Assembly: GCF_029603165.1 (NCBI RefSeq)
Contig: NZ_JAQSVC010000002.1
Coordinates: forward strand, 496,001 to 560,000
Source of the DNA: Galbibacter pacificus
GTDB taxonomy: Bacteria; Bacteroidota; Bacteroidia; Flavobacteriales; Flavobacteriaceae
Reading direction: 5' to 3'
Length of the DNA: 64,000 nt
Positions 54,542 to 64,000 of the stretch are shown one piece after another. Made by a program: the position numbers and the translations under genes. Each line of letters opens with the position of its first letter. Position 1 is the stretch's first letter. Below the pieces are notes generated by a model that worked only from the letters and a program-made list of their open reading frames with translations, was not told where the DNA came from and ran no database searches.

Positions 54542-56812
54542 ATGAAACAGATTGTATTGTCTATACTTTTTATAAGTATAACATCTATAATATACGCACA
54601 AAACAGCAAGCTTCAAGGAACAGTAACCGATGCCGATAACGGACAGCCAATACCTTTTGCGAACATTTATTTGCCACAATTGGAAAAAGGCACCAATACC
54701 GATGAAAACGGTACTTATGTTTTGGAAAACGTGCCTAAAGGAAATTATAAAATTGTAGTATCTACCATTGGCTATAAAACCTTTTCGCAGGCCATTTCGG
54801 TTGATAATAACAGTACGCACAACTGGACACTGCAACCTTCGGCCATAGAAATGGACGAAGTTATTGTTTCTACCCCCTTCCATAAATTACAAAGTGAAAA
54901 TGTGATGAAGGTAGAACGCCAAAGCTTGGAACAGCTTAAAACAAAAGGAGCCATGACACTTTCAGACGGGATTACCAACATATCGGGTGTAGAGAGTGTT
55001 ACCACGGGTGTTGGCATTGGCAAACCGGTGATACGCGGACTTAGCTCTAACCGTGTTTTGGTGTATACGCAGGGCATCCGGTTGGAAAACCAGCAGTTTG
55101 GCGGCGAGCATGGCCTCGGCATTAACCAGGCGGGTATAGAGAGTGTGGAAGTAATAAAAGGCCCGGCCTCACTTTTGTACGGCTCGGACGCTCTGGGGGG
55201 CGTTTTGTATTTAAACCCCGAAAAATATGCACAGCAAAATAAAACCGATGGCGATGCAAACATTAATTATTTTACCAATACCAATGGGGTAACCGCCAAT
55301 GCAGGGTTTAAAGCCTCGGGAGATAAAATTAAGTTTTTGGTGCGTGGCGCATATGGTTCTCATGCCGATTATGAAGCCGGAAATGGCATTTATACTACTA
55401 ATTCTAGATTTAATGAATACGATATAAAATCGGGGTTTGGTTATCAGGATTCTAAATTTAAAACCGATGTACGCTACAATTACAATAGATCCAACCTTGG
55501 TATTCCCGAGGAAATTGGCGTACAGAACAGGGACCGTGATTTATTATTGCCTTATCAGGAAATAGACAACCATATTATTAGTGCCAAAAACACCTTGTTT
55601 TTTAATAACAGTAGCCTGGATGTAACTTTAGGGTATATTGCCAATAATAGAAGGGAATATGAAGACCATCATCATCATGAAGAAGATGAACACGAACATG
55701 CCGAAGAAGGGGAAGAACACGAGCATGGCGATGAAGCTGCATTGGACATGAGGCTCCATACATTAAGTTATAATGTGTTGTACCACATACCAAAAATGGG
55801 AAATTTTGAAACCATTATTGGCGTTCAGGGAATGCACCAGACCAATGAGAATTTTGGAGAAGAAATGCTAATCCCAGATGCAACAACGGTAGATTTCGGG
55901 GTTATGGCAACCACGCATTACCATATGGAAAAAAGCGATATTCAATTAGGCCTTCGTTACGATACCCGAACTATAGACGGTAAAGAAACCGGGGAAGTGG
56001 GCGGAGAGTCTTATTTCCCTGAATTTGACAAAAACTTTAACAGCTTTAATGCTTCTGCGGGATACAGAGCCACGATTGCAGAAAAAATTATAGCACGTAT
56101 TAATTTTGCTACAGGTTTTAGGGCACCAAATTTAGCCGAGCTGGCATCTAATGGAAACCATAGTGGCGCTAACAGATTTGAAATAGGAAATGTGGACCTT
56201 ACCAACGAACAGAATTTCCAAACGGATGTTTCACTGGAATATGAAAACAAGCATTTTGAATTCTTTATAAATGGGTTTTACAATGCAATAAGCGATTATA
56301 TTTATTTGGAGCCCACAGGCGATGAAATAGACGGGCAGCCAGTATATCAATATGTACAAAACGACAGCAGGCTGTACGGAGGGGAAGTAGGTTTCCACCT
56401 GCACCCCCACCCTTTTGATTGGCTTCATTTTGAGAGTAGCTTTGAAACAGTAACCGGGAAACTGGACGATACCGATGAATACTTGCCCTTAATCCCGGCA
56501 AATAAGCTCACCAATACATTTCGGGTGGAGATGAAAGACGGTGCATTAACAAAAAAATATGCGTTTTTAACATTACAGAATGTGTTCAATCAAAATAATG
56601 TTGGTACATTTGAAACTAGAACTGGTGGGTACTCGCTAGTAAATATCGGTTTAGGGGCTACAATAAATCCCTGGAATCAACCGTTATCCATAAAACTTAC
56701 CGCCAACAACCTACTTGACAAAGAATACATTTCGCATTTATCACGGTTAAAACCTGATGGAATTTATAATATTGGAAGAAATATCAATATAGGCTTAAGT
56801 GTGCCTTTTTAA
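54542..56812 (+). CDS. TonB-dependent receptor with His/Glu-rich loop
   Basis: A 756-residue outer-membrane receptor. Residues about 22-100 are a carboxypeptidase-regulatory-like domain (LQGTVTDADNGQPIPFANIYLP), 115-230 the plug (PVIRGLSSNRVLVYTQGIR, GPASLLYGSDALGG), then a 22-strand barrel ending INIGLSVPF. Near residues 375-400 an extracellular loop is packed with His and Glu (EDHHHHEEDEHEHAEEGEEHEHGDE), as in zinc receptors of the ZnuD kind. Substrate is probably a zinc-type metal, by inference. Confidence 0.9.
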   Translation: MKQIVLSILFISITSIIYAQNSKLQGTVTDADNGQPIPFANIYLPQLEKGTNTDENGTYVLENVPKGNYKIVVSTIGYKTFSQAISVDNNSTHNWTLQPSAIEMDEVIVSTPFHKLQSENVMKVERQSLEQLKTKGAMTLSDGITNISGVESVTTGVGIGKPVIRGLSSNRVLVYTQGIRLENQQFGGEHGLGINQAGIESVEVIKGPASLLYGSDALGGVLYLNPEKYAQQNKTDGDANINYFTNTNGVTANAGFKASGDKIKFLVRGAYGSHADYEAGNGIYTTNSRFNEYDIKSGFGYQDSKFKTDVRYNYNRSNLGIPEEIGVQNRDRDLLLPYQEIDNHIISAKNTLFFNNSSLDVTLGYIANNRREYEDHHHHEEDEHEHAEEGEEHEHGDEAALDMRLHTLSYNVLYHIPKMGNFETIIGVQGMHQTNENFGEEMLIPDATTVDFGVMATTHYHMEKSDIQLGLRYDTRTIDGKETGEVGGESYFPEFDKNFNSFNASAGYRATIAEKIIARINFATGFRAPNLAELASNGNHSGANRFEIGNVDLTNEQNFQTDVSLEYENKHFEFFINGFYNAISDYIYLEPTGDEIDGQPVYQYVQNDSRLYGGEVGFHLHPHPFDWLHFESSFETVTGKLDDTDEYLPLIPANKLTNTFRVEMKDGALTKKYAFLTLQNVFNQNNVGTFETRTGGYSLVNIGLGATINPWNQPLSIKLTANNLLDKEYISHLSRLKPDGIYNIGRNINIGLSVPF

Positions 56813-56860
56813 TATAAACTTCTTTTATATATAGGATGGTAAATCCCCCTAACCTATATA

Positions 56861-56896
56861 TAAACCCCGCAAAATATATTTATTTAGCGGGGTTTA
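56861..56896. terminator. Bidirectional terminator after the TonB receptor gene
   Basis: A perfect 10-bp stem TAAACCCCGC (56861-56870) / GCGGGGTTTA (56887-56896) lies between convergent genes. Confidence 0.75.
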
Positions 56897-56902
56897 ATTT
56901 TT

Positions 56903-57190
56903 TTATGAAGTCACTACTTTTGCCTCTTTCCTTTTAATTACATAAGTATATAGCCAAGTAAGGGTAAATGTAGGAATAATGTCCATACCCGGTACCAGCT
57001 CCTCTATAAAGGTAATCGCCCCTGCCGATTGCCCTATCCGGCCTTTGTACATCCGTGTCATTAACCAACCGGAAATGGGTGCCCAGATAATATCTGAAAA
57101 TTCCCCGATGCCGGGAATTGCAAACGAAAGCATCCCGATGGCATCAAATAAAAGTCCTAAAAATAATTTTTTGTACTTATTGTCTTTCAT
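56903..57190 (-). CDS. Small membrane protein
   Basis: A 95-residue protein with two or three hydrophobic helices (LFLGLLFDAIGMLSFAIPGIGEF, ITFIEELVPGMDIIPTFTLTWLYTYVI). It resembles small flavobacterial membrane proteins of unknown function with the conserved DIIWAPISGW. It is 57 bases downstream of folE on the same strand, so may be cotranscribed with it. Confidence 0.75.
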   Translation of the reverse strand: MKDNKYKKLFLGLLFDAIGMLSFAIPGIGEFSDIIWAPISGWLMTRMYKGRIGQSAGAITFIEELVPGMDIIPTFTLTWLYTYVIKRKEAKVVTS

Positions 57191-57247
57191 AGCTGTTATA
57201 ATTTAAAATACATATGTATAAATAGTAACAATAAAAGTGCCAGAATA

Positions 57248-57844
57248 TTATCCTAAGTCAGCGCTTATTAACTTTAAAAACTCATTCCGGGTCTCTATTT
57301 TCTCAAACTGGCCCCTAAATCCCGAAGTGGTGGTAACCGAATTTTGTTTTTGCACCCCGCGCATCATCATGCACATATGCGAAGCTTCAATAACCACCGC
57401 AACCCCCTGTGGTTTCAAGGTATTGTTTATGCATTCCAGGATATCATGCGTAAGCCGTTCTTGGACCTGGAGCCTTCGGGCATACACGTCTACAATGCGT
57501 GGCAATTTGCTTAAACCTACAATATAACCATTGGGAATGTAAGCTATGTGCGCCTTGCCAAAAAAGGGTAATATATGGTGCTCGCACAACGAATACAGTT
57601 CTATATCCTTAACAATAACCATTTCGTTGTAATCTTCCTTGAACATGGCTGTTTTTAATATTTCGGCCGCATCTTGATGATAACCCTGTGTTAAAAATTG
57701 CATGGCCTTGGCGGCCCGTTCGGGGGTTTTTAGCAATCCGTCCCGCCCTATATCCTCACCAAGATCAGTTATAATGTTTTTGTATTGTTCGCGCACGCTG
57801 TCGGTTACTTTTATATTGTATTCCTCTAAAGTTTTATATGCCAT
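57248..57844 (-). CDS. folE: GTP cyclohydrolase I
   Basis: A 198-residue enzyme making dihydroneopterin triphosphate from GTP for tetrahydrofolate. Zinc ligands are visible in [13 protein letters not shown] (Cys and His) and SHMCMMMRG (Cys); [23 protein letters not shown] is the family signature. Homodecameric, cytoplasmic. Normal length, no anomalies. Confidence 0.96.
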   Translation of the reverse strand: MAYKTLEEYNIKVTDSVREQYKNIITDLGEDIGRDGLLKTPERAAKAMQFLTQGYHQDAAEILKTAMFKEDYNEMVIVKDIELYSLCEHHILPFFGKAHIAYIPNGYIVGLSKLPRIVDVYARRLQVQERLTHDILECINNTLKPQGVAVVIEASHMCMMMRGVQKQNSVTTTSGFRGQFEKIETRNEFLKLISADLG

Positions 57845-58001
57845 TGACGGTAAAATATTGATGTTAAAAAAAAAATCATTTAAAAATAAAAGATACCATT
57901 TTTTATGAAAATATAGCTAAAAATCACGAAGAAACCTTGCAGGGGAATCTACGCTAAATTGAATAAATAGACTTTTAAATTTTAACCATATAGCTGATGG
58001 G

Positions 58002-58863
58002 TTAGTCGCATATATCCCTCTCTGAAAATAAATTAGCCTCCCATTCAAAATAATTATCGTAATAACATTGTTTGTTTATCCCCTCCAAGCTGTAAGCTCC
58101 CACTGTAATAAGTGAGTTAATATCAAGGTATACCCAATCAAAAATTTTGCTGTTAAAAAACCTACTATTATTGTTTAATTTATCCATATAAGAATTAACG
58201 GAAATAAAGTCATCTACTTGATATATATGAACGATTTCATGTGCAATAACACCATTCAGCAAACTATTAGGCATCGTAGAATTATAAATTAATGTCCCGG
58301 CATAAGCCCTACCATAATAATCTAATTCAACACCTTTCTTGCTAGAAAATATCAAATTTCCCGTTCCCACAGATTTGAAAAAATCAAAAATTTCCCTTTT
58401 GTGCTACAATGAATGTTGAAGTAAGCGCAAACGGCATCACTTTAAAATAAAAGTTTCGTTTATCTTTTTTGGGGTGTAGGTTGTATTCAAAGCGGGCAAA
58501 ACCTATGTTTAAATGCCATCTTTCCCAAAAATTAATGTTGGACGCTGCATTTTCGGTAATGGAAGTCTCCGCGGCATTTACCAGTTTACTGCTCCATGCA
58601 TACAGCGGACTCCCGGTGTTTGCGTACCCTTGAATTATATTTTTACTGCCATAAATTACAGTGCCGCCAATGGCCCCTTGCCACAAACCGCGCAAAAAGG
58701 CATGCCCTAATTTTTCGTTTTTCTTTTTGTTGATGGCAGCTCCAACATCGCAAAAAAGAGAACTTCCAGCTACATTGTATGCTATTGCCTTGCTGTGATT
58801 GAAACTTTGCCCATTTAAATAAAATGATACACAAAGTAACCACAAAACGATACTTCTATACAC
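58002..58863 (-). pseudogene. HExxH protein gene with a one-base frameshift
   Basis: Two minus-strand frames, 58863-58384 and 58370-58002, read as one protein. The upstream part begins with a signal peptide (SIVLWLLCVSFYLNG) and ends ...IVAQKGNF before TGA; dropping one T from the T-run (58386-58390) gives KGNFDFFKSVGTGNLIFSS, continuing directly into the second part. That part holds GVIAHEIVHIYQ, an HEXXH zinc-protease motif. So it is a single 286-residue exported metalloprotease-like protein broken at a homopolymer: a real pseudogene, a slippery phase switch, or a sequencing error. Confidence 0.75.
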
Positions 58864-59030
58864 AATGATAATTTTTTCTAAAAATAGAAAATATATTTAA
58901 AACAAAAATTATTTTCGGTTTATTGCTGATTTTTACGAACACCAACTTTATAAATATTCATCCATAAAAATGCGTTACTTTGTTTTTAAAAGGAAAAGAG
59001 GGTAAATTAGCACTCCAATAATTTAAGTGA

Positions 59031-59690
59031 ATGATAAAAGCAACCGGTATCCATAAAACATTTGGCTCTCTTGAGGTTTTAAAGGGCGTAGACCTAACCA
59101 TAGGTAAAGGGGAAATTATTTCCATTGTAGGCACTTCGGGTGCCGGGAAAACCACATTATTACAAATCCTTGGTACTCTGGACAAAGCCGATAAAAATAA
59201 AGCACTGCAACTTTTAATAAACAACACCGAAACCAGCAAGCTCAACGATAAAGAGCTGGCCAAGTTTAGAAATGAGCATATTGGTTTTATTTTTCAATTT
59301 CACCAGTTATTACCAGAATTTACCGCCCTGGAAAATGTTTGCATTCCTGCTTTTATAAAAAGCACTCCGCCCAAAGAGGCCGAAAAACGCGCTAATGAGC
59401 TGTTGGATTTTCTTGGACTTTCGCACCGGGTAAACCATAAGCCAAACGAACTTTCAGGTGGCGAACAACAGCGTGTGGCGGTGGCAAGGGCACTTATTAA
59501 CAACCCGTCTATTGTTTTTGCCGATGAACCCAGCGGAAACCTTGACTCTGAAAGTGCCGATAAACTGCATAATCTCTTTTTTGAACTAAGGGATACTTTT
59601 GGGCAAACGTTTGTAATTGTAACACACAACGAAGAATTGGCAAATATGGCCGACCGAAAGCTTACCATGGTCGATGGGAATATTATTTAA
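59031..59690 (+). CDS. lolD: ABC transporter ATPase, LolD-like
   Basis: A 219-residue ATPase of the MacB/LolD group. Walker A is GTSGAGKT, signature [15 protein letters not shown], Walker [20 protein letters not shown]. It contains the family-typical [21 protein letters not shown]-loop. LolD energises lipoprotein release from the inner membrane with LolC/LolE; the permease genes are not adjacent, which is common in Bacteroidota, so MacB-like partners cannot be excluded. Confidence 0.88.
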   Translation: MIKATGIHKTFGSLEVLKGVDLTIGKGEIISIVGTSGAGKTTLLQILGTLDKADKNKALQLLINNTETSKLNDKELAKFRNEHIGFIFQFHQLLPEFTALENVCIPAFIKSTPPKEAEKRANELLDFLGLSHRVNHKPNELSGGEQQRVAVARALINNPSIVFADEPSGNLDSESADKLHNLFFELRDTFGQTFVIVTHNEELANMADRKLTMVDGNII

Positions 59691-59713
59691 AACTACTTGC
59701 ATAAAAACAAAAG

Positions 59714-59747
59714 TGTCCGTTCTCGACATTAAAATCAAGAACGGACA
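59714..59747. terminator. Terminator between lolD and pheT
   Basis: A perfect 10-bp stem TGTCCGTTCT (59714-59723) / AGAACGGACA (59738-59747) between the convergent genes. No long T-run, so termination may be weak. Confidence 0.55.
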
Positions 59748-59785
59748 TATAATTTAATTTTATTATTGTAATTAAGGCGTTGGTT

Positions 59786-62212
59786 TTACCTTAATATAGC
59801 TCCCAATTGGTGTTCGAAACTTCCTTGGAGCTTTTTCATTACTTTATCAATTTGCTTGTCTGTCAAGGTCTTGTTGTCGTCCTGCAAGGTAAAGCTCACC
59901 GCATACGATTTTTTTCCTTCCGGAAGTTTCTCGCCTTGGTATACGTCAAACAAATTAATGTCCTTTAAAAGTTTCTTTTCGCTGTTTTTGGCAATGTTGT
60001 AGATTTCTTCAAAGCTAACTTTCTGGTCGATCAACAACGCCAAATCCCTTTTTACTTCTGGGTATTTAGCTATTTCAGTAAAGGAAATATGTTGCTGTTG
60101 TGCCAGTTCAATAACGGCATCCCACTCAAAATCGGCATACAAAACTTCCTGTTTTATATCAAAATGTTTTAAAATGCGGTTGCTTATCATACCAAAGGAA
60201 ACGAGCTTCCTTTTTCCTATTTTATAGTTCAGGCCTTCAGAAAAAACATCGGAGGTAACGGGTTCCGACTTTGGCAATGGTAATCCCAAACGTTCCAATA
60301 CCCGGTTAATGATGCCTTTTAAATAGAAAAAATCGCTTTTTTCGCTTTGCAGACGCCAACTTTCCCCATTTTGATTGCCCGTAATAAGAATGCTTAAATG
60401 TTTGTTTTCAACCCTTTTACCGTCAAATTGATGATATGTTTTACCAAATTCAAACAGTTTTAGGCTGTTGCTCTTTCTGTTGATGTTGTAACTTATGGCT
60501 TCCAGTCCACTAAAAAGCATGGACTGCCTCATTACAGAAAGGTCGTTGCTCAACGGGTTAAGCATATTAACGTTATAATCGGCTTTATTGTCGTTGCTTA
60601 GCTCCATATATTTTGGAGTGGTGAGCGAGTTTGCAAGGATTTCGTAAAATCCTAAAGAGGCCAATTGATTGCCTATTATGTTTTGAAGCTTGTAATCTTC
60701 AAACTTTGATGTCCCTGCAATGGAAGCGTTTAATTTTTGGGTGAATTCAATATTGTTATATCCATAAACACGTAAAATCTCCTCAATAACATCTACTTCC
60801 CTTTGAACGTCTACACGGTACGAAGGAATGGTGAGCCCGATTCCAGTTTCGGTTACATTGTTGATCTTAATTTCCAGGGAACTCAAAATTGACTTGATGG
60901 TTTCCGTGGGAATGTTTTGGCCGATAAGGCTGTTTACCTTTTCGAAGGTGAGAAAAACCTGAAAATCTTCAAATTTCTTCGGATAAAAATCTTCAGCATC
61001 ACTTGAAATGGTACCGCCTGCAATTTCCTTTATCAAAAGTGCGGCCCTTAACAATGCATAATGTGTTGAACCGATATCGATTCCTCTTTCAAACCTAAAA
61101 GAAGCATCGGTATTTAAGCCGTGTCTTTTTGCGGTTTTTCTTACGGAAACAGGGTTAAAATAGGCACTTTCCAGAAATATATTGGTGGTGCTTTGGGTTA
61201 CACCAGAATTTTCGCCACCAAAAACCCCAGCAATGCACAACGGTTTTTCTGCATCACAAATCATAAGGTCGTCTTCGTGCAATGTTCTTTCAATACCGTC
61301 CAACGTAGTAAATTTCGTGCCTTTATCCAGTGTTTGCACAATTATTTTATTGCCGTTTATTTTACTTCCATCAAAAGCGTGCAAAGGCTGCCCAAGTTCG
61401 TGAAGTACATAATTGGTAATATCTACAATATTGTTTTTTGGAGTAATGCCAATGGCTTTTAAACGGTTTTTTAGCCAGCTTGGAGATTCTTCTACTTTTA
61501 TGCCCGAAATGGTAACCCCGCAATAACGCGGGCACAATTCTTTGTTTTTTACATCGATATCCATACGCAGGGTACGGTTGTCTACATGAAAACTACTTAC
61601 CGATGGGGTAATAAGCTCCATGTTGATATCCTTTTGCAACAACCCCGCCTTTAAGTCGCGTGCAACCCCGTGATGGCTCATGGCATCTGCGCGGTTTGGG
61701 GTAAGGCCGATCTCGAACACGGCATCGGTTTCTATATTGAATATTTCTGCGCAGGGCGTTCCTGGAACAAGTGTTTCATCGAGCACCATAATCCCGTCGT
61801 GGCTTTTCCCAAGGCCCAATTCGTCTTCGGCACAGATCATTCCATGTGAAGCTTCTCCCCTAATCTTTCCTTTTTTTATTTCCCAAGGTTCCCCTTTTTC
61901 ATCATACAAAACAGTGCCAATAGTGGCAACGGGTACTTTTTGCCCTTTATCTACATTGGGGGCCCCACAAACTATTTGTACAGGTTCGCCGGTACCGATA
62001 TCTACTTTGGTAAGCTTTAAACGATCGGCATTTGGATGCTTTTCGCATTCCAGCACATGCCCAACTACAATACCTTTAAGGCCGCCTTTAACCGACTCGA
62101 AAGTCTCTACTCCTTCAACTTCCAGCCCAAGATCGGTTAGTAGTTCTGCGGTTTTATCTGTTTCCCAATCAAGTTGAATAAATTGTTTTAACCAATTATA
62201 AGATATTTTCAC
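59786..62212 (-). CDS. pheT: Phenylalanyl-tRNA synthetase beta subunit
   Basis: An 808-residue beta subunit. Domains in order: EMAP-like tRNA-binding OB fold (VVGHVLECEKHPNADRLKLTKVD), B3/B4 editing domain, B5 with Mg-binding, core, and C-terminal FDX-ACB (anticodon binding; LFDVYQGEKLPEGKKSYAVSF). Makes Phe-tRNA with PheS, which is not in this window. A 35-codon ORF with its own promoter precedes it in the same unit. Confidence 0.97.
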   Translation of the reverse strand: MKISYNWLKQFIQLDWETDKTAELLTDLGLEVEGVETFESVKGGLKGIVVGHVLECEKHPNADRLKLTKVDIGTGEPVQIVCGAPNVDKGQKVPVATIGTVLYDEKGEPWEIKKGKIRGEASHGMICAEDELGLGKSHDGIMVLDETLVPGTPCAEIFNIETDAVFEIGLTPNRADAMSHHGVARDLKAGLLQKDINMELITPSVSSFHVDNRTLRMDIDVKNKELCPRYCGVTISGIKVEESPSWLKNRLKAIGITPKNNIVDITNYVLHELGQPLHAFDGSKINGNKIIVQTLDKGTKFTTLDGIERTLHEDDLMICDAEKPLCIAGVFGGENSGVTQSTTNIFLESAYFNPVSVRKTAKRHGLNTDASFRFERGIDIGSTHYALLRAALLIKEIAGGTISSDAEDFYPKKFEDFQVFLTFEKVNSLIGQNIPTETIKSILSSLEIKINNVTETGIGLTIPSYRVDVQREVDVIEEILRVYGYNNIEFTQKLNASIAGTSKFEDYKLQNIIGNQLASLGFYEILANSLTTPKYMELSNDNKADYNVNMLNPLSNDLSVMRQSMLFSGLEAISYNINRKSNSLKLFEFGKTYHQFDGKRVENKHLSILITGNQNGESWRLQSEKSDFFYLKGIINRVLERLGLPLPKSEPVTSDVFSEGLNYKIGKRKLVSFGMISNRILKHFDIKQEVLYADFEWDAVIELAQQQHISFTEIAKYPEVKRDLALLIDQKVSFEEIYNIAKNSEKKLLKDINLFDVYQGEKLPEGKKSYAVSFTLQDDNKTLTDKQIDKVMKKLQGSFEHQLGAILR

Positions 62213-62234
62213 CTGTACTTATTGTTTTTAAATC

Positions 62235-62342
62235 CTACTTTGTTTTGTAAATCTTCCTGTTTAGGTGAATTTTATAAAGCCCTTTTGCTTTTTTGATGCT
62301 TCTTATAGAATCCCCCTTTATCCATAAAATACCCTTCTGCAT
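62235..62342 (-). CDS. 35-residue basic small protein upstream of pheT
   Basis: An ATG at 62342 opens 35 codons to TAG at 62235-62237. The product is strongly basic (GDSIRSIKKAKGLYKIHL then NRKIYKTK) and contains one Trp, with no signal peptide. A TAnnTTTG element lies 26 bases before the ATG, so it would be the first gene of the pheT transcript, ending 22 bases before pheT. It has no Phe codons, so it is not a classic Phe-codon leader peptide. I think it is a real small protein, but conservation has to be tested. Confidence 0.55.
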   Translation of the reverse strand: MQKGILWIKGDSIRSIKKAKGLYKIHLNRKIYKTK

Positions 62343-62368
62343 CTTAATAGGTTATTTTATTTGAAGTG

Positions 62369-62376
62369 CAAAGATA
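62369..62376 (-). promoter_or_regulatory. Candidate -7 element for the pheT unit
   Basis: The minus strand reads TATCTTTG, matching TAnnTTTG, 26 bases upstream of the small ORF and 157 bases upstream of pheT. Confidence 0.5.
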
Positions 62377-62401
62377 ATAATCCGCTTTATAATAGATAAC
62401 C

Positions 62402-64000
62402 TTAACTTATATAATTCCAAATATTCTTGTGTTTTGCCAATTGCTGATATGTATAGCGCAGGATTTTGTTTTTTTCGAGCATTAAATTTTGATCTTCTTT
62501 CAAGGTTTTTACAGCATAGTACCGTGCTGTTTTTAAAATATCGTTATCCTTGACAATGTCGGCTATTTTTAGGTTTAGCACACCACTTTGCTGGGTGCCC
62601 ATCAAATCTCCGGGTCCCCGGAGTTTCAAATCGACTTCTGCTATTTGAAAACCATCGTTTGTGCCCACCATGGTTTCGAGCCTTGTTTTGGAATCGCTGG
62701 ACAATTTGTGCCCGGTCATTAAAATACAATAGCTCTGTTCTGCCCCCCGCCCAACCCTTCCACGGAGCTGGTGCAATTGCGAAAGGCCAAATCTTTCGGC
62801 ACTTTCTATTATCATAACGGAGGCATTTGGCACATTTACCCCAACTTCTATAACTGTTGTGGCTACCATAATTTGGGTTTCGCCCTTTACAAAACGTTCC
62901 ATTTCATAATCTTTGTCAGAGGATTTCATTTGCCCGTGCACGATAGATATTTGGTATTCTGGCTTTGGAAACTCGCGTTCAATACTTGCATAACCATCCA
63001 TTAAATCTTTGTAATCAAGTTTTTCGGATTCCTGGATTAAAGGATAAACAATGTAGATTTGCCGCCCTTTTTTTATTTCATCCTTTATAAACCTAAATAC
63101 TTTCAAGCGATTACTATCGTAGCGGTGTACCGTTTTTATGGATTTTCTCCCGGGCGGGAGCTCATCTATTACCGAAATGTCCAAATCGCCATACAAGCTC
63201 ATGGCCAAAGTTCGCGGAATGGGCGTGGCCGTCATTACCAAAACATGTGGCGGGATGGCGTTTTTATGCCAAAGTTTGGCCCGTTGCGCCACCCCAAAAC
63301 GGTGTTGCTCGTCTATAATGGCCAGTCCAAGGTTTTTAAACTGCACCTTATCTTCAAGCACTGCATGGGTACCAATTAAAATATGTAGTTCCCCATTTTC
63401 CAGTTGATCATGAATTTCCTTCCTTTCGGACGCTTTAGACGACCCGGTAAGCAGTTTTATGTTTACGCCAAGTTCTTTAACCAAAGCTTCAATACCGTTG
63501 TAATGCTGTTGTGCCAAAATCTCGGTGGGCGCCACCAAACACGCCTGAAACCCATTGTCTATGGCCAATAGCATTGTCATTAACCCCACAATGGTTTTTC
63601 CAGAGCCCACATCGCCCTGTAACAGTCTGTTCATCTGTGCATTACTCCCCAAATCGTTGCGTATTTCTTTTATTACCCTTTTCTGGGCATTGGTGAGCTC
63701 AAAAGGAAGGTGCTCGGCATAAAAAGTATTGAACAAAGTCCCGACCTGATCGAAATTAAAACCTTTTATTTTACTTTTCCTGCTTAAATTCTTTGAAATA
63801 AGTTGCAACTGAATGTAAAATAATTCTTCAAATTTTAGGCGGTATTGTGCTTTCGACAGTAATTCCTGACTTTGTGGAAAATGTATATTGAACAATGCCT
63901 TGCTCTTTGAAATAAGTTTTTGTTCTTCCAAAAGCTCGGCAGAAAGGGTTTCGTAAAATTTCCCGTTTGTTTCTACAAAAAGCTGTTGCATCAATTTATT
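62402..64000 (-). CDS. recG: ATP-dependent DNA helicase RecG (5' part outside window)
   Basis: The C-terminal 533 or so residues of RecG, which reverses stalled replication forks and branch-migrates Holliday junctions. The frame stays open to the window edge (an in-frame ATG at about 63991 is internal). Helicase motifs are LLQGDVGSGKT (I), IIDEQHRFG (II), VMTATPIPRT (III) and QLRGRVGRG (VI). The N-terminal wedge domain lies beyond position 64000. Confidence 0.95.
   Translation of the reverse strand, partial: NKLMQQLFVETNGKFYETLSAELLEEQKLISKSKALFNIHFPQSQELLSKAQYRLKFEELFYIQLQLISKNLSRKSKIKGFNFDQVGTLFNTFYAEHLPFELTNAQKRVIKEIRNDLGSNAQMNRLLQGDVGSGKTIVGLMTMLLAIDNGFQACLVAPTEILAQQHYNGIEALVKELGVNIKLLTGSSKASERKEIHDQLENGELHILIGTHAVLEDKVQFKNLGLAIIDEQHRFGVAQRAKLWHKNAIPPHVLVMTATPIPRTLAMSLYGDLDISVIDELPPGRKSIKTVHRYDSNRLKVFRFIKDEIKKGRQIYIVYPLIQESEKLDYKDLMDGYASIEREFPKPEYQISIVHGQMKSSDKDYEMERFVKGETQIMVATTVIEVGVNVPNASVMIIESAERFGLSQLHQLRGRVGRGAEQSYCILMTGHKLSSDSKTRLETMVGTNDGFQIAEVDLKLRGPGDLMGTQQSGVLNLKIADIVKDNDILKTARYYAVKTLKEDQNLMLEKNKILRYTYQQLAKHKNIWNYIS

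Overview
The window looks like a chromosome segment of a marine-type member of the Flavobacteriaceae (Bacteroidota). DNA is AT-rich, genes are tightly packed with few Shine-Dalgarno-like sites, and many starts are preceded at short distance by TAnnTTTG, the -7 element of Bacteroidota promoters. Exported proteins often carry lipoprotein signals, and there is a carboxypeptidase-like-plug TonB receptor, DUF4369-TlpA, short (ACT-less) SerA, and a parE/parC pair with a small lipoprotein gene nearby. I assign the family by gene content and style only; no rRNA or tRNA gene was found.

Layout. 1-7.3 kb: tail of a membrane protein, a minus-strand unit acpH-ggt-hypothetical, glmM, a multiply broken DinB-like (DUF1572) gene, a secreted EEP-fold nuclease/phosphatase, and an LpxL/HtrB-like acyltransferase. 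7.3-18.7 kb: rhomboid protease, SIMPL protein, a decayed TPR gene, TlpA-like lipoprotein, beta-barrel protein, a large FAD/Fe-S dehydrogenase, thioredoxin, DUF3817, membrane dipeptidase, SLC13/RCK permease. 18.7-19.3 kb: a gene-free stretch rich in RNA-like structure. 19.3-26.5 kb: an accessory cluster (carboxymuconolactone decarboxylase-like, two cupins, aldo/keto reductase, flavodoxin, truncated AraC) facing a full AraC regulator, then a leucine-rich-repeat lipoprotein lying between that AraC gene and a dead copy of the AraC 3' end.

26.6-45 kb: uvrA, LOG-family protein, YihY/BrkB, ppc, Lrp/AsnC, an M14 peptidase divergent from an XRE regulator across an intergenic region holding six copies of GTTTACAnnTGTAAAC-like palindromes, topo IV-linked lipoprotein, MgtC, parC, parE, EamA, ychF. 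45-54 kb: ferredoxin, acyl-CoA reductase, an orphan MNT antitoxin whose HEPN partner is reduced to a stub, serC-serA, DUF937, DUF6146, a monooxygenase-like lipocalin-sized protein, and a sulfite dehydrogenase pair. 54-64 kb: DUF6787, a His-rich small exported protein followed by a His/Glu-rich TonB receptor (probable metal uptake), folE, a frameshifted HExxH protein, lolD, pheT with a previously unlisted 35-residue ORF in its leader, and recG running off the right edge.

Most of the window is ordinary housekeeping. The parts most worth follow-up are the XRE operator array, the structured RNA stretch at 18.88-19.25 kb, the cupin/AKR/CMD/flavodoxin cluster, the remnant HEPN stub, and the small ORF ahead of pheT.
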